A stretch of 64,000 bases of DNA, from positions 1,183,501 through 1,247,500 of the forward strand of contig NC_018016.1 in assembly GCF_000265465.1 (NCBI RefSeq), in the 5' to 3' direction. This stretch comes from Ornithobacterium rhinotracheale DSM 15997 (lineage in GTDB: Bacteria > Bacteroidota > Bacteroidia > Flavobacteriales > Weeksellaceae). A program made the translations under genes and the position numbers. Positions 34,301 through 41,854 of the stretch are shown here, piece by piece; the first letter of the stretch is position 1, and every line of letters starts with the position of its first letter. The notes below the pieces were generated by a model that had not been told where the DNA came from, made no database searches, and saw nothing but the letters and a program-made list of their open reading frames with translations.

Positions 34301-35732
34301 CTATCTTATCGCCAAAGCCCTCTACTGCGGGGAATGATTTTTTAATGCCTGCCGTAACTTTATCCCAGTTCGCAATTAGCGAACCTAACAAAACCACCAC
34401 CAAGCCTATCCCCGTGGAGGCAAGAGCAATTCTAAAGGCTTTTAATGCCCCTGTACTAGTGCCAACAACGGCTGTATAAACTTTCTGCGATAATGTTTGC
34501 GCCTGTGTTAAAATGCTATCATTACGCTTGAGTTCTGCCTGTATTTGTTGCAAGCCTTGCAGTACCGACATTGCCGCCGTTACTTTCATAATGCTTTGCT
34601 CCACTTCTTTATTTTCTGCACCAAACAATGCCGCAGCACCTTGCGCCATGGAATAGCCCGCAGCAATGGCAGAAGTTGCACGAACTAGCGTATCTAAATG
34701 GGTAGTGGTGGATGCCGAGGCGTTGATTTCTTGGTTGGTTCGCTGAATGGCATTTCTTACTTCAACGGCTCTATCTCTTAATATTTGATATTCTTTGGAA
34801 TTCTGCTTGCCCGCTATTCTAAGCCTTGCCATTGACTGCACAAGTTGCTCCAGCTCCGTTTGCAAATTGACAGATTTCTGCTTGTTTTCTTGCAATTGAT
34901 TGCCAAACTCATCAAAGCCACTTTTCCCCGTGTTTTTTAGTTTTTTGATAGTGTTTTCTAGCGTTTCAATGTTTTGGTTTAGCACCTTGATTTTCTCTAC
35001 ATCGGTTTCCTGTGCTAATTCTTCTTTGAACGCTCGAAGTGCATCGCTCATCTGATCAATGCTATTGCCCGCAGTATCATATATTGCCGGCGTTCTGCCC
35101 AGCATTCTATTGGCCGCCTCAATATCTCTTTTTAAATCTTGAAACTCCTTAGAACCGCTATCCATAGAGCTCATCTTGGCATTAACAAAATCAATCACAA
35201 CGCCCAGTTGCTCCATTTCATCATGTGCCTTGTTGATTTCTTGGCTTAAAATTTCCAGTTCTTCTGGAGAGGCAAATTGCGGAGTAAAATGCTTATCCGA
35301 AATTTGGTCTAATAATCGTCCGGCTTCCTCTAACTTTTGATTTGCCTGCGTTGTAGCTTCCACATCGATGGGAGCTATTTTGGTATTGGCGGCTTCAATA
35401 ATTTTCTGAATAGCCTCCTGCGTCTTCTTCAATTGGAACGCGTAGACCCCCTGTTGCGTCGGGTCAAAAGTATTGTCGATTTGAGTCTTTAAGTGAGCAA
35501 GCGTCGAGGCATGCTGTTTTAGCGCGGCACTTTGCGCCTCGGTAAGTGTGGCATTTTTTGAGAGTATTCCAGAGCTGGCAAGTTGAGTATTTATGTATTC
35601 TTTAAACTTCTTTTGCGCATCGTCCATACTCTTAGTTTGCTCCATAGCCGCCTTAACCATTTTAGAAAATTCATCTAAAACAGTTTTATTATTCACGGTG
35701 AAATCAATCTTAATTGGCTCGAAATCGCTCAT
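31365..35732 (-). CDS. Tape measure protein
   Basis: 1455 aa, almost wholly alpha-helical and coiled-coil with very high Ala/Glu/Lys/Gln content. One hydrophobic patch (..ALASTGIGLVVVLLGSLIAN.., about residue 430) and another Ala/Gly-rich region (..MGDLLNIAGDVAGAAASFAS..) are typical of tape-measure proteins that sit inside the tail tube and form the DNA channel. At about 1.5 A per residue it would set a tail near 200 nm. It starts directly after the GT chaperone frame. Confidence 0.9.
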   Translation of the reverse strand: MSDFEPIKIDFTVNNKTVLDEFSKMVKAAMEQTKSMDDAQKKFKEYINTQLASSGILSKNATLTEAQSAALKQHASTLAHLKTQIDNTFDPTQQGVYAFQLKKTQEAIQKIIEAANTKIAPIDVEATTQANQKLEEAGRLLDQISDKHFTPQFASPEELEILSQEINKAHDEMEQLGVVIDFVNAKMSSMDSGSKEFQDLKRDIEAANRMLGRTPAIYDTAGNSIDQMSDALRAFKEELAQETDVEKIKVLNQNIETLENTIKKLKNTGKSGFDEFGNQLQENKQKSVNLQTELEQLVQSMARLRIAGKQNSKEYQILRDRAVEVRNAIQRTNQEINASASTTTHLDTLVRATSAIAAGYSMAQGAAALFGAENKEVEQSIMKVTAAMSVLQGLQQIQAELKRNDSILTQAQTLSQKVYTAVVGTSTGALKAFRIALASTGIGLVVVLLGSLIANWDKVTAGIKKSFPAVEGFGDKIDKVKSYVMGFLRAYLSLYETVFKTLVKLFQLDFAGAVNEATNLVKNAKNSFEKAYNESEAANAKDRMNARLDIEIENEKKRIEILKARGRKTDELQRALYNKMLKRYEDDSEKYKEIEQEKAVFEAGILKKRDDEVKKAAEERRRRAEANARKAEQLAQQLAQKRQAALKSIEQAEREYQKSRMQSSEREIADIEDKYNQLKQEAQNAKLGVSELMRIERLRANETKAAKDKQENDSFFKDLQDRKEMYAAYEAFKTKVGQEEADKRYALLVEAHQNYGALLDAEINKIKELGDTITPEQLEKLNKLQTEKKSFDKDKNKAEESKFSDAYNALISFNEKRQAIEEKYRRDKEQLEQISNEKIKAEKLAELEFQRKAAIDAINAEAYERETIMQRMSQNLVGITKRELANRIQSLEEYLDKAGDGLDEEQKKFIKNELEKAKAIQASTDLGVEEKALLQQKAELVERIAQMQKKGITNVSAEAEELDKVNAQLKDIMAKKFAKVSDVAGELGGAFTELGGALKEYDEGLGDTVETMGDLLNIAGDVAGAAASFASGDIVGGITKSIKAITGFLNMGAKVRESERKAREELKKWNDEIFYHQLAYNAELRKRLQDEVKINDLYKSRVENIKEEIAANRKSAEMVKQNIDAVAKRLLNSKTIVDKESYKTGGFLGMWKKTKVRDVEKNIAELLGIGSFEKKLIFKLGKIKIFQTSFIPQKNIEITDELLKKLEQIDASKPLTGDAKEAYQHLKKLKDEYGSLEAANREYLKQLREAATGTTAQALADSIKQGIASGKKSFADFADDIEGFLRNAVLAGLDDKFFTEKVQALHEELEKMIGDGVITTDERDSFNQMYMAIVEEQKKKLELINQAGLNVIKEQENANSLQGAIKGASQESINILSGHMAGLRLHVMDILKIIKANGGNSLERLSELIKIQMNIERNTRKTAENTEKLHSIDEGIFKVEKAIKSNRNDLKANGF

Positions 35733-35733
35733 T

Positions 35734-36048
35734 TTATTCTCTTTCTATTTCTTCTGCACCTAGCCATTCGGCTAGTTCATCTATATTATTTAATCTCTTA
35801 GGTTCTTTCTTTTTATAGCCTACTTTGGGCATATCGGCAAGCATCATATTTAGCTCGGCAAATGTGCTTTGCATTACTTCTTTTTTGCTCAAATGCAGTT
35901 TGTGGCAGCAATAGCCCACAAAGCCAAAAACGCTATGAAAGCTCTCGCTTATTAACTCGTTTTCTCCGTCGGACTCAGATTCATCGGCTTCGTTATCCTC
36001 GTCTGCTGAATTAATCTGATAGTATTCGTAAAATCCTGCACCCCAGAA
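35734..36048 (-). CDS. T domain of tail assembly chaperone, read by -1 frameshift
   Basis: Open frame of 104 codons that has no start of its own near its beginning but reads as coding throughout: ..FWGAGFYEYYQINSADEDNE.., ..SFHSVFGFVGYCCHKLHLSK... It overlaps the end of the G gene in the -1 frame. Slipping at GCT TTT TCT (36053-36045), where a run of five T lies, would fuse it to the first 127 residues of G and give a 231-aa GT protein. This G/GT arrangement just before the tape measure is conserved in siphoviruses. Confidence 0.7.
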   Translation of the reverse strand, partial: FWGAGFYEYYQINSADEDNEADESESDGENELISESFHSVFGFVGYCCHKLHLSKKEVMQSTFAELNMMLADMPKVGYKKKEPKRLNNIDELAEWLGAEEIERE

Positions 36049-36428
36049 AAAGCGACCAGCAAACTAAACAAGTAGGACATTTCTTCTGTATTGGTGTGCT
36101 TTCTTAAACGCTTGGCAAGTCGTTTAACGCGCCAAGTGATACGCGTTTCATTGCGTATTGCCATGGCGATAATTTGCGAAATTTTACGCCCTTTGGTAGC
36201 TAAAAGCTCTAAGGCATTTTGCAGGCTGATTTCATCTTCTTTTAGGTGAATACCGGTTTCCAAAAATGCCTCACAGATTGCAATTTGGCACGCAATGCAC
36301 GGAACTTTCAAGGTTTCAACGCTAGTTTTTCGTCCAAATATTCTCAAATAAAAAGGAGCGGGGAGTGTCATTTCCACGCCCCTTTTGAGTAGAATTTTAG
36401 CCGCTTTGATTTCCGACAAACGCTCCAT
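35952..36428 (-). CDS. Tail assembly chaperone (G protein)
   Basis: 158 aa, helical, between the tail tube and tape-measure genes. Content (..AKILLKRGVEMTLPAPFYLR.., ..RNETRITWRVKRLAKRLRKH..) is not diagnostic, but the position, size and the overlapping -1 frame identify the G chaperone that, with GT, loads the tape measure for tail assembly. Confidence 0.65.
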   Translation of the reverse strand: MERLSEIKAAKILLKRGVEMTLPAPFYLRIFGRKTSVETLKVPCIACQIAICEAFLETGIHLKEDEISLQNALELLATKGRKISQIIAMAIRNETRITWRVKRLAKRLRKHTNTEEMSYLFSLLVAFSGVQDFTNTIRLIQQTRITKPMNLSPTEKTS

Positions 36429-36430
36429 TA

Positions 36431-36898
36431 TTATACTGGCTCTTTAATGCTGATTTTAGACAGCGGTTTAAAGACAATTTCCAAGAGTGCAAGCTCTTTT
36501 TTCTTGAGCTTTAAGTTCAATCTTGCAAATACCTGTGTTTTCGGAATTTTAATCACATGCCCCGTGTCTGTGGTAATCTCCAAGGCTTTAAAAATTAGCT
36601 CGCCGTCGCCCTCTTTCCATTCGTTAGATAACGAGGTTCCTCCTTTTATTTTCTTAAGAAAATCCGCCGAATAGTCGTAAGTACTAACCTTAATATCACG
36701 CTTGCCTTTCTCGTGAAAACTCACGATTGGCACATCGTTTTGGTCGCAATACTCATCTGTAAACGAGCCTTCTTCCTCTGTCATTTCAAAGGTATCGCGG
36801 TAGGTTTTGAACTCCGTCAATGAAGCCGGCATATCCGTTTCATTTTTGACATCTCCAATCTTGATGGTTTTTAATCCATATAGTGCTTTTTCTGCCAT
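36431..36898 (-). CDS. Major tail (tube) protein
   Basis: 155 aa, beta-rich (..KTIKIGDVKNETDMPASLTE.., ..FARLNLKLKKKELALLEIVF..). Located between the capsid genes and the G/GT chaperones, as for siphovirus tail tube proteins. The stop is 3 bp before the G gene. Confidence 0.7.
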   Translation of the reverse strand: MAEKALYGLKTIKIGDVKNETDMPASLTEFKTYRDTFEMTEEEGSFTDEYCDQNDVPIVSFHEKGKRDIKVSTYDYSADFLKKIKGGTSLSNEWKEGDGELIFKALEITTDTGHVIKIPKTQVFARLNLKLKKKELALLEIVFKPLSKISIKEPV

Positions 36899-36932
36899 TT
36901 TAAATGTGTTTTAAATGTGTTTTAAATATTGT

Positions 36933-37340
36933 TTAATCTTCTCTCAAGGCTTCTTTTAATTTCTCTAAGCCAATGTTGTGAGGCGCTTTTTTTCCAAATT
37001 TCTCCGCATACATTGCAAGGAGTGAAGCCCTTTCAGCCTCCGCCTCTGACACTTCTGCATTTTCATCTTCATTGGTTTGTTCGCCTTGCTCCGGAGGTGT
37101 TGTGTCCGCCTCATTTGCAGGCGTTTTCGGAGCCTCATTGTTGGTCAAAACTTCCTCTCTTTTGAAAAATGAAACTTCTTTATTTTCCAAATAAGCTGCA
37201 TGATTTTCGGCTTTTTCTTTTTCATAAAAGCCCTGCCCGTCAGCGGTCAGATATACTTCTTTTAAATCCGGATAATTATTAAATAATTTCTCCGCTTCTG
37301 CGATTAAAACGATTGCTGTGATTGCTTTTAGTTTACTCAT
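36933..37340 (-). CDS. Mu gp35-like head protein
   Basis: 135 aa: N-terminal domain with ..FNNYPDLKEVYLTADGQGFY.. and ..EKAENHAAYLENKEV.., then an acidic linker and a C-terminal helix. This pattern occurs next to capsid genes in Mu-like phages and in HI1506-type proteins. Role probably minor capsid or head-tail joining. Confidence 0.55.
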   Translation of the reverse strand: MSKLKAITAIVLIAEAEKLFNNYPDLKEVYLTADGQGFYEKEKAENHAAYLENKEVSFFKREEVLTNNEAPKTPANEADTTPPEQGEQTNEDENAEVSEAEAERASLLAMYAEKFGKKAPHNIGLEKLKEALRED

Positions 37341-37391
37341 AATTTGATAGTTTAAAGCAGTGGGCTTTTGCGCCCACTACTGGGTTAATGT

Positions 37392-38333
37392 TTAGGCATT
37401 TGCTTGCTTTAATACTCCTACGCCCTCGAAGTCTTTGCGTTTTGCCCTTCCGCCAATTCTGACAAGGAATGAGTAAATATCGCCGTACCACTGAGGATCT
37501 TTCACACGCTCAAAGGTTTCAAGGTCGCCGATGGCTTTTTCGACCGTGTTCTTATTCCAAAAAATAGCCGCCTCGCTGTCGGTAGCTTCTACCACGGCAC
37601 CAAAGGCTTTGAAGTCTTTATTTTGCGCCATGACAAACACGCTAGAACGCACCAAAATATTAAAGCCCTGCACCTTGTAAATAACGCCCTCTCTGCGCTC
37701 TTGCTCGGTTACCGACTGCATATAAGTAGCCGTTAGCTGGCTATCCGCAGGGAATAAGTCTAAAAGCGCATTTGATGGAAGCAAGGCGTACATATTGCCC
37801 TCGCTCCATGCTTTCTGTGAGCGCAATAAATTCTGCATTCTCTGCAAGTCGCTAAGCGTCCATTTCTTGCGATTTCCAGTGGCATTTTCTAATAATGGTT
37901 TTGCATTTGCCCCTGTGGTCTCCAAAATGTTTTTAACAGGTAGCGACTTGTTGTCACCGATTGGCGACACTACCATATTGGTAAGCATGCCCTCTGCTAC
38001 TTCCTCTGATAAATTCGCAATATCTTGGTCTAAGACAGAACGGCGTTTATCATAGCTAAGCTCCACGGTTTCTGCATGCGGAATATGCACGGGGTCGGTA
38101 GTGTACTCGTCGATTTGATACAATACCTCTGTATCCTTTCTCTGCTTCACATCAGCGGGCAAAGTCTTACGGTTTTTTACCACCTTAGACGGCGCGCCAG
38201 CCTGTGGTATATGCACGATTTTCCCCGCTAAAATGTTTTCTGAAGACACATCGGAAATGTGATTTAAAAAGGTGTTATCCTGTTTTAATTTTTCCTCAAT
38301 GGTTTTTTTCCAAATTTCTCTTTCTAATCCCAT
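37392..38333 (-). CDS. Major capsid protein
   Basis: 313 aa, HK97-fold type by position and content: long N-terminal helix (MGLEREIWKKTIEEKLKQDN), an E-loop-like beta region (..AGKIVHIPQAGAPSKVVKNR..), and a P-domain/A-domain region ..GNMYALLPSNALLDLFPADS... It follows the protease-scaffold gene by 11 bp, so the head assembles by proteolytic maturation. Confidence 0.8.
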   Translation of the reverse strand: MGLEREIWKKTIEEKLKQDNTFLNHISDVSSENILAGKIVHIPQAGAPSKVVKNRKTLPADVKQRKDTEVLYQIDEYTTDPVHIPHAETVELSYDKRRSVLDQDIANLSEEVAEGMLTNMVVSPIGDNKSLPVKNILETTGANAKPLLENATGNRKKWTLSDLQRMQNLLRSQKAWSEGNMYALLPSNALLDLFPADSQLTATYMQSVTEQERREGVIYKVQGFNILVRSSVFVMAQNKDFKAFGAVVEATDSEAAIFWNKNTVEKAIGDLETFERVKDPQWYGDIYSFLVRIGGRAKRKDFEGVGVLKQANA

Positions 38334-38344
38334 AGTTTCTTTTT

Positions 38345-39277
38345 TTAGTTAGTTCCAAATTGTTGTTTTTTGCGCTCGGCAAAGTATTCCGGATGCTCGG
38401 CTTTGAGCGTAGCCAAGTGATTACCCTTGTCTAGTTCGTCCCAAGTCATCTTGTCAAATTTTGCCAATTTGCTCTCGTTATCTTTTAATTGTTCGGTTAC
38501 GCTTTTGCGCGCTGGCAAGGCGGCAAGTAATGCCATTGCTCCCTCATAAGGCATTGCCAAAATCGGTGCTTTCCCCGCCTCGTCTAATTTCCCAGCCTTA
38601 ACGGCTTTGTCTACTTCGGCGGTGAGTACTGCGGTTTGTCTTTCGGTTTCAGCTTTTTTCAACTGATCAATTTCTGCCTTTAAGGCTACTTTCTCCGTTT
38701 CCGAGGCAGTAAGCTTTGCCTCAATGCTTTTAACGGCATTCAAAATTGCCGATTCGTTTGCATTTTCTTCTAGCTGTAAATGTGCTGTAAGTTCTTTCAT
38801 TTCATTTTTTGTTTTGATATATTCATTTTCTGCTTGTAAACAAATGGCTTTAATTTCTTGCTCGCTCAAAGTATCTCCATTTTGATTGTATAACACAACG
38901 GAGGCGGCATTAGAGGGGATAGCACAAATGGAGGCTTCGGTTAATTCACACTTAGTAAGTGTAAGCACGCCATTTTCCATCACCATATCTTTTGGATTAA
39001 AAGTAAAGCCCATGCTGCAACCTTTGAGAACGCCTCGCTCCACCTTGCGCACAACTTCTTTTCCGTCCACATCCTCTGTATCAAATTTGGGCGTAGCTGT
39101 AAGCAAATGCTCCTCAACCGATACATCCTCCCAACTGCCTAATACATCTTTTGTGTTATTTCTGTGGTTATTTAAGCACACAGGATTAGACAAAAAACGC
39201 TTTAAGTTTATTCCAGCGGTTTTAACCCTAAACCCGTAGGAATTAGTCACTCGCTCATCGTTTAATATGAATTTCAT
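38345..39277 (-). CDS. Prohead protease fused to scaffold
   Basis: 310 aa. The N-terminal half is an S78-type prohead protease (..RFLSNPVCLNNHRNNTKDVL.. with the catalytic His; ..LKGCSMGFTFN.. with the catalytic Ser). The C-terminal half is a coiled-coil scaffold (..AKLTASETEKVALKAEIDQL..) as in Mu gpI. First gene of the leftward late operon. Confidence 0.85.
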   Translation of the reverse strand: MKFILNDERVTNSYGFRVKTAGINLKRFLSNPVCLNNHRNNTKDVLGSWEDVSVEEHLLTATPKFDTEDVDGKEVVRKVERGVLKGCSMGFTFNPKDMVMENGVLTLTKCELTEASICAIPSNAASVVLYNQNGDTLSEQEIKAICLQAENEYIKTKNEMKELTAHLQLEENANESAILNAVKSIEAKLTASETEKVALKAEIDQLKKAETERQTAVLTAEVDKAVKAGKLDEAGKAPILAMPYEGAMALLAALPARKSVTEQLKDNESKLAKFDKMTWDELDKGNHLATLKAEHPEYFAERKKQQFGTN

Positions 39278-39301
39278 GGCTTGGTATTTTTTCGTTTACA
39301 G

Positions 39302-39438
39302 GGCAAAATTCAACCAAACGAAACGGCTAAAAAAATCATGATTTTATCATAGTGCTAAAATCAATGCATCATACTCTTAAAATAGCACTATCATAAAAAT
39401 GCAATTTCTCAAACATTGATAGATAGTGGAATTTTGCC
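39302..39438. promoter_or_regulatory. Symmetric divergent late promoter region
   Basis: Outer inverted repeat GGCAAAATTC (39302-39311) / GAATTTTGCC (39429-39438) and inner inverted repeat ATAGTGCTA (39349-39357) / TAGCACTAT (39383-39391) share one centre at 39370. In each outward direction the outer arm reads GAATTTTG, one mismatch from the -7 box TAnnTTTG. The inner arms are therefore well placed as activator sites for both late operons. Confidence 0.7.
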
Positions 39439-39454
39439 TTAAAAGTTTGACAGT

Positions 39455-39919
39455 ATGGCAAAGAAAGGACGATTGACAAATAAGGAAAGAGAGCAAAAAA
39501 AAGAGTACGCTAAAATGCTCTTTTTGCAAGAAAAAAACATCAGCATTAAAGAGCTAGCCGAGCGCGTGGGCGTAGCGGTAAACACTGCCTCCGAGTGGAT
39601 TAAATCCGAGAAGTGGGAGGGCTTAAAGCGCAACATTTTACTCACACGCCAAGAGCAACTCGTGCAAATGCAAGATGAGCTTGCGGAAATCAACGCTTAT
39701 ATTCAAAGCCAAGAGGAGGGCTACCGATTTGCCGATTACAAAACCGCCCAAATCAGAAATCAGCTGATTAAAAATATCAAGGATTTAGAAACTAAAGCAC
39801 TACTCCCTGAGATGATTAATGCGCTCACGCAGTTCTTGGATTTTGTGCGGGTTGAAAATCTAGACGATGCCCAACTATTGGCAGACTACACCGACGCATT
39901 TATTAAATCAAAACTTTAA
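39455..39919 (+). CDS. Terminase small subunit (Mu gp27-like)
   Basis: 154 aa with a clear HTH: ..NISIKELAERVGVAVNTASE.. followed by WIKSEKW, then a helical oligomerisation region. First gene of the rightward late operon and followed by the large terminase (4-bp gap), so it is the DNA-recognition subunit for headful packaging of host-flanked Mu-type DNA. Confidence 0.8.
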   Translation: MAKKGRLTNKEREQKKEYAKMLFLQEKNISIKELAERVGVAVNTASEWIKSEKWEGLKRNILLTRQEQLVQMQDELAEINAYIQSQEEGYRFADYKTAQIRNQLIKNIKDLETKALLPEMINALTQFLDFVRVENLDDAQLLADYTDAFIKSKL

Positions 39920-39923
39920 GGCT

Positions 39924-41438
39924 ATGCTTATAACCAAGAGATTAACACCCGAAGACCGCAAGGCGTTAGAGTTTTGGGAGCGATATTATACCAACCTACG
40001 CCAAAAAGCCAGCGTGGATTTATCCGAAACCGCCACGGAAATTGAACGCAGAAAAAAGCGTTTAGAGGCAAACCCCGAGGAGTGGTTTAAATACTATTTC
40101 CACAAGTATTATAAATGTGAACCGGCGGCATTTCATAAAGCCAGTACCAAGAGAATTACCGAAAATATGGAATGGTACGAGGTGCGCGCATGGTCGCGTG
40201 AGCTTGCCAAATCAGCGCGTGCCATGATGGAATTTACTTACTTAGCCCTCACCGGTAAAAAGAAGTTTATCATCATTGCCTCGGCGACCAATGAATCTGC
40301 TAAACGCCTTTTAACGCCGTTTAAAAGTGCTTTTGAAAGTAACACGCGCATCATTCACGACTATGGCATTCAGCAAAACCACGGCAACTGGAGAGATGAT
40401 CAATTCACAATAAGAAAAGGTGCCATGTTTATTGCTGTGGGGGCAGGAAATTCGCCCCGTGGATCAAGAAATGAAGAAGTGAGACCCGACGCCATTCTAG
40501 TGGACGACTTCGATACGGATGAAGACTGCAGAAACCCAGACACCGTGGATAAAAAGTGGGCGTGGTTTGAAAAAGCGTTATACGCTACTCGTTCCGTTTC
40601 AGAGCCTATTACAGTACTGTTTAACGGAAACATCATTGCCGACTATTGCTGTATCAAAAAAGCCATAGAAATGGCAGACCACACGGATATTATAAACATA
40701 CGGGACAAAAACAACAAATCCACTTGGCCACAAAAAAACACCGAGGAGCATATCGACCGAACATTGTCCAAAATATCGGCGCAAGCGGTGCAGGGCGAAT
40801 ATTTTAATAACCCTATCAGCTTGGGGAAAGTTTTTAAGGAGATAAGCTATGGTAAAGTATTACCACTCAAAAAATACAAATTCCTTGTTTCCTACACCGA
40901 CCCCTCTTACAAGAAAAACGGAGACTTTAAGGCGACAGCTTTGGTGGGCAAGTACAAAGACGAGTACCATGTAATTGATATGTTTTGTCAAAAAAACACT
41001 ACCGCCAAAATGCTGGAGCACCTTTACGAAACCTATAAGAAAACCTCCAGCGCGGGCGTATCTGTGTACTATTACATTGAATACCCTTGGATTGACGACC
41101 CCCTAAAACGAGAGATTAAAAAGGCGAACAAACGCTATAACATAACACTCCCGCTGAAAGCCGATGAGCGTAAAAAAACCGAGAAGTTCTACCGAATTGA
41201 GAGCAATTTAGAGCCGCTTAACCGCAATGGCAAATTAATATTTAACGAGGAACTAAAAGGGCGAGAAGATATGAAAGAAACGGAGTTCCAATTTTTAGCC
41301 TTGTCGCCAAAATCTAGAGCGCACGACGACGCTCCAGACGCCGTGGAGGGTGCCGTGTGGATTGTAAACCACAAAAATTTACAAGGCGACCACACGCCCA
41401 AGGTGTACCAAAAAGCTAAGAACAAAAAAAGATATTAA
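39924..41438 (+). CDS. Terminase large subunit (Mu gp28-like)
   Basis: About 504 aa from 39924 (MLITKRLTPEDRKALEFWER); the frame is open upstream but that part overlaps the small-subunit gene. ATPase-type region ..AMMEFTYLALTGKKKFIIIA.., Walker-B-like ..PDAILVDDFDTDEDC.. and a nuclease region ..FLVSYTDPSYKKNGDFKATA.. with ..HDDAPDAVEGAVW.. (acidic metal ligands). Packages DNA into proheads. Confidence 0.88.
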   Translation: MLITKRLTPEDRKALEFWERYYTNLRQKASVDLSETATEIERRKKRLEANPEEWFKYYFHKYYKCEPAAFHKASTKRITENMEWYEVRAWSRELAKSARAMMEFTYLALTGKKKFIIIASATNESAKRLLTPFKSAFESNTRIIHDYGIQQNHGNWRDDQFTIRKGAMFIAVGAGNSPRGSRNEEVRPDAILVDDFDTDEDCRNPDTVDKKWAWFEKALYATRSVSEPITVLFNGNIIADYCCIKKAIEMADHTDIINIRDKNNKSTWPQKNTEEHIDRTLSKISAQAVQGEYFNNPISLGKVFKEISYGKVLPLKKYKFLVSYTDPSYKKNGDFKATALVGKYKDEYHVIDMFCQKNTTAKMLEHLYETYKKTSSAGVSVYYYIEYPWIDDPLKREIKKANKRYNITLPLKADERKKTEKFYRIESNLEPLNRNGKLIFNEELKGREDMKETEFQFLALSPKSRAHDDAPDAVEGAVWIVNHKNLQGDHTPKVYQKAKNKKRY

Positions 41439-41441
41439 ACC

Positions 41442-41852
41442 ATGTTTATAGAAATTGAAGAATTAAAGACTCATTGCCGAGAGGCAAAGCTTAAAAGAAT
41501 TATCGAAAACGACGAGACCATCGCGCTCGCTGCACTGGATATGGCCATTGATTTTGCTTCTTCCAAACTGATGAAAACCTACGACACGGGGGCTATTTTC
41601 TCTGCCACGGATTGCGACAGAAGCCCGCTACTGGTTAAGTTTATAAAAGACATTGCGATTTGGGAAATCATCACACTGGCAACACCTGGCATTGATTACG
41701 AAGACAAGAAATTCCGTTATCAAGAGGCTGTGAATTGGCTTACCGCCGTTTACAAAGGAATGCCAGCAAATCTTCCCAGACTAATGGAAGAAGAAAAAGG
41801 CGTTAAATCATTTTCCTATCATTCTAACCCACCGCGTAAAAACTACTACTAA
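41442..41852 (+). CDS. Mu gp36-like head-tail protein (DUF1320 type)
   Basis: 136 aa, helical; begins MFIEIEELKTHCREAKLKRI. Size and ..AALDMAIDFASSKLMKTYD.. fit gp36-like connector proteins. Between terminase and portal, each 2-3 bp apart. Confidence 0.65.
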   Translation: MFIEIEELKTHCREAKLKRIIENDETIALAALDMAIDFASSKLMKTYDTGAIFSATDCDRSPLLVKFIKDIAIWEIITLATPGIDYEDKKFRYQEAVNWLTAVYKGMPANLPRLMEEEKGVKSFSYHSNPPRKNYY

Positions 41853-41854
41853 TT

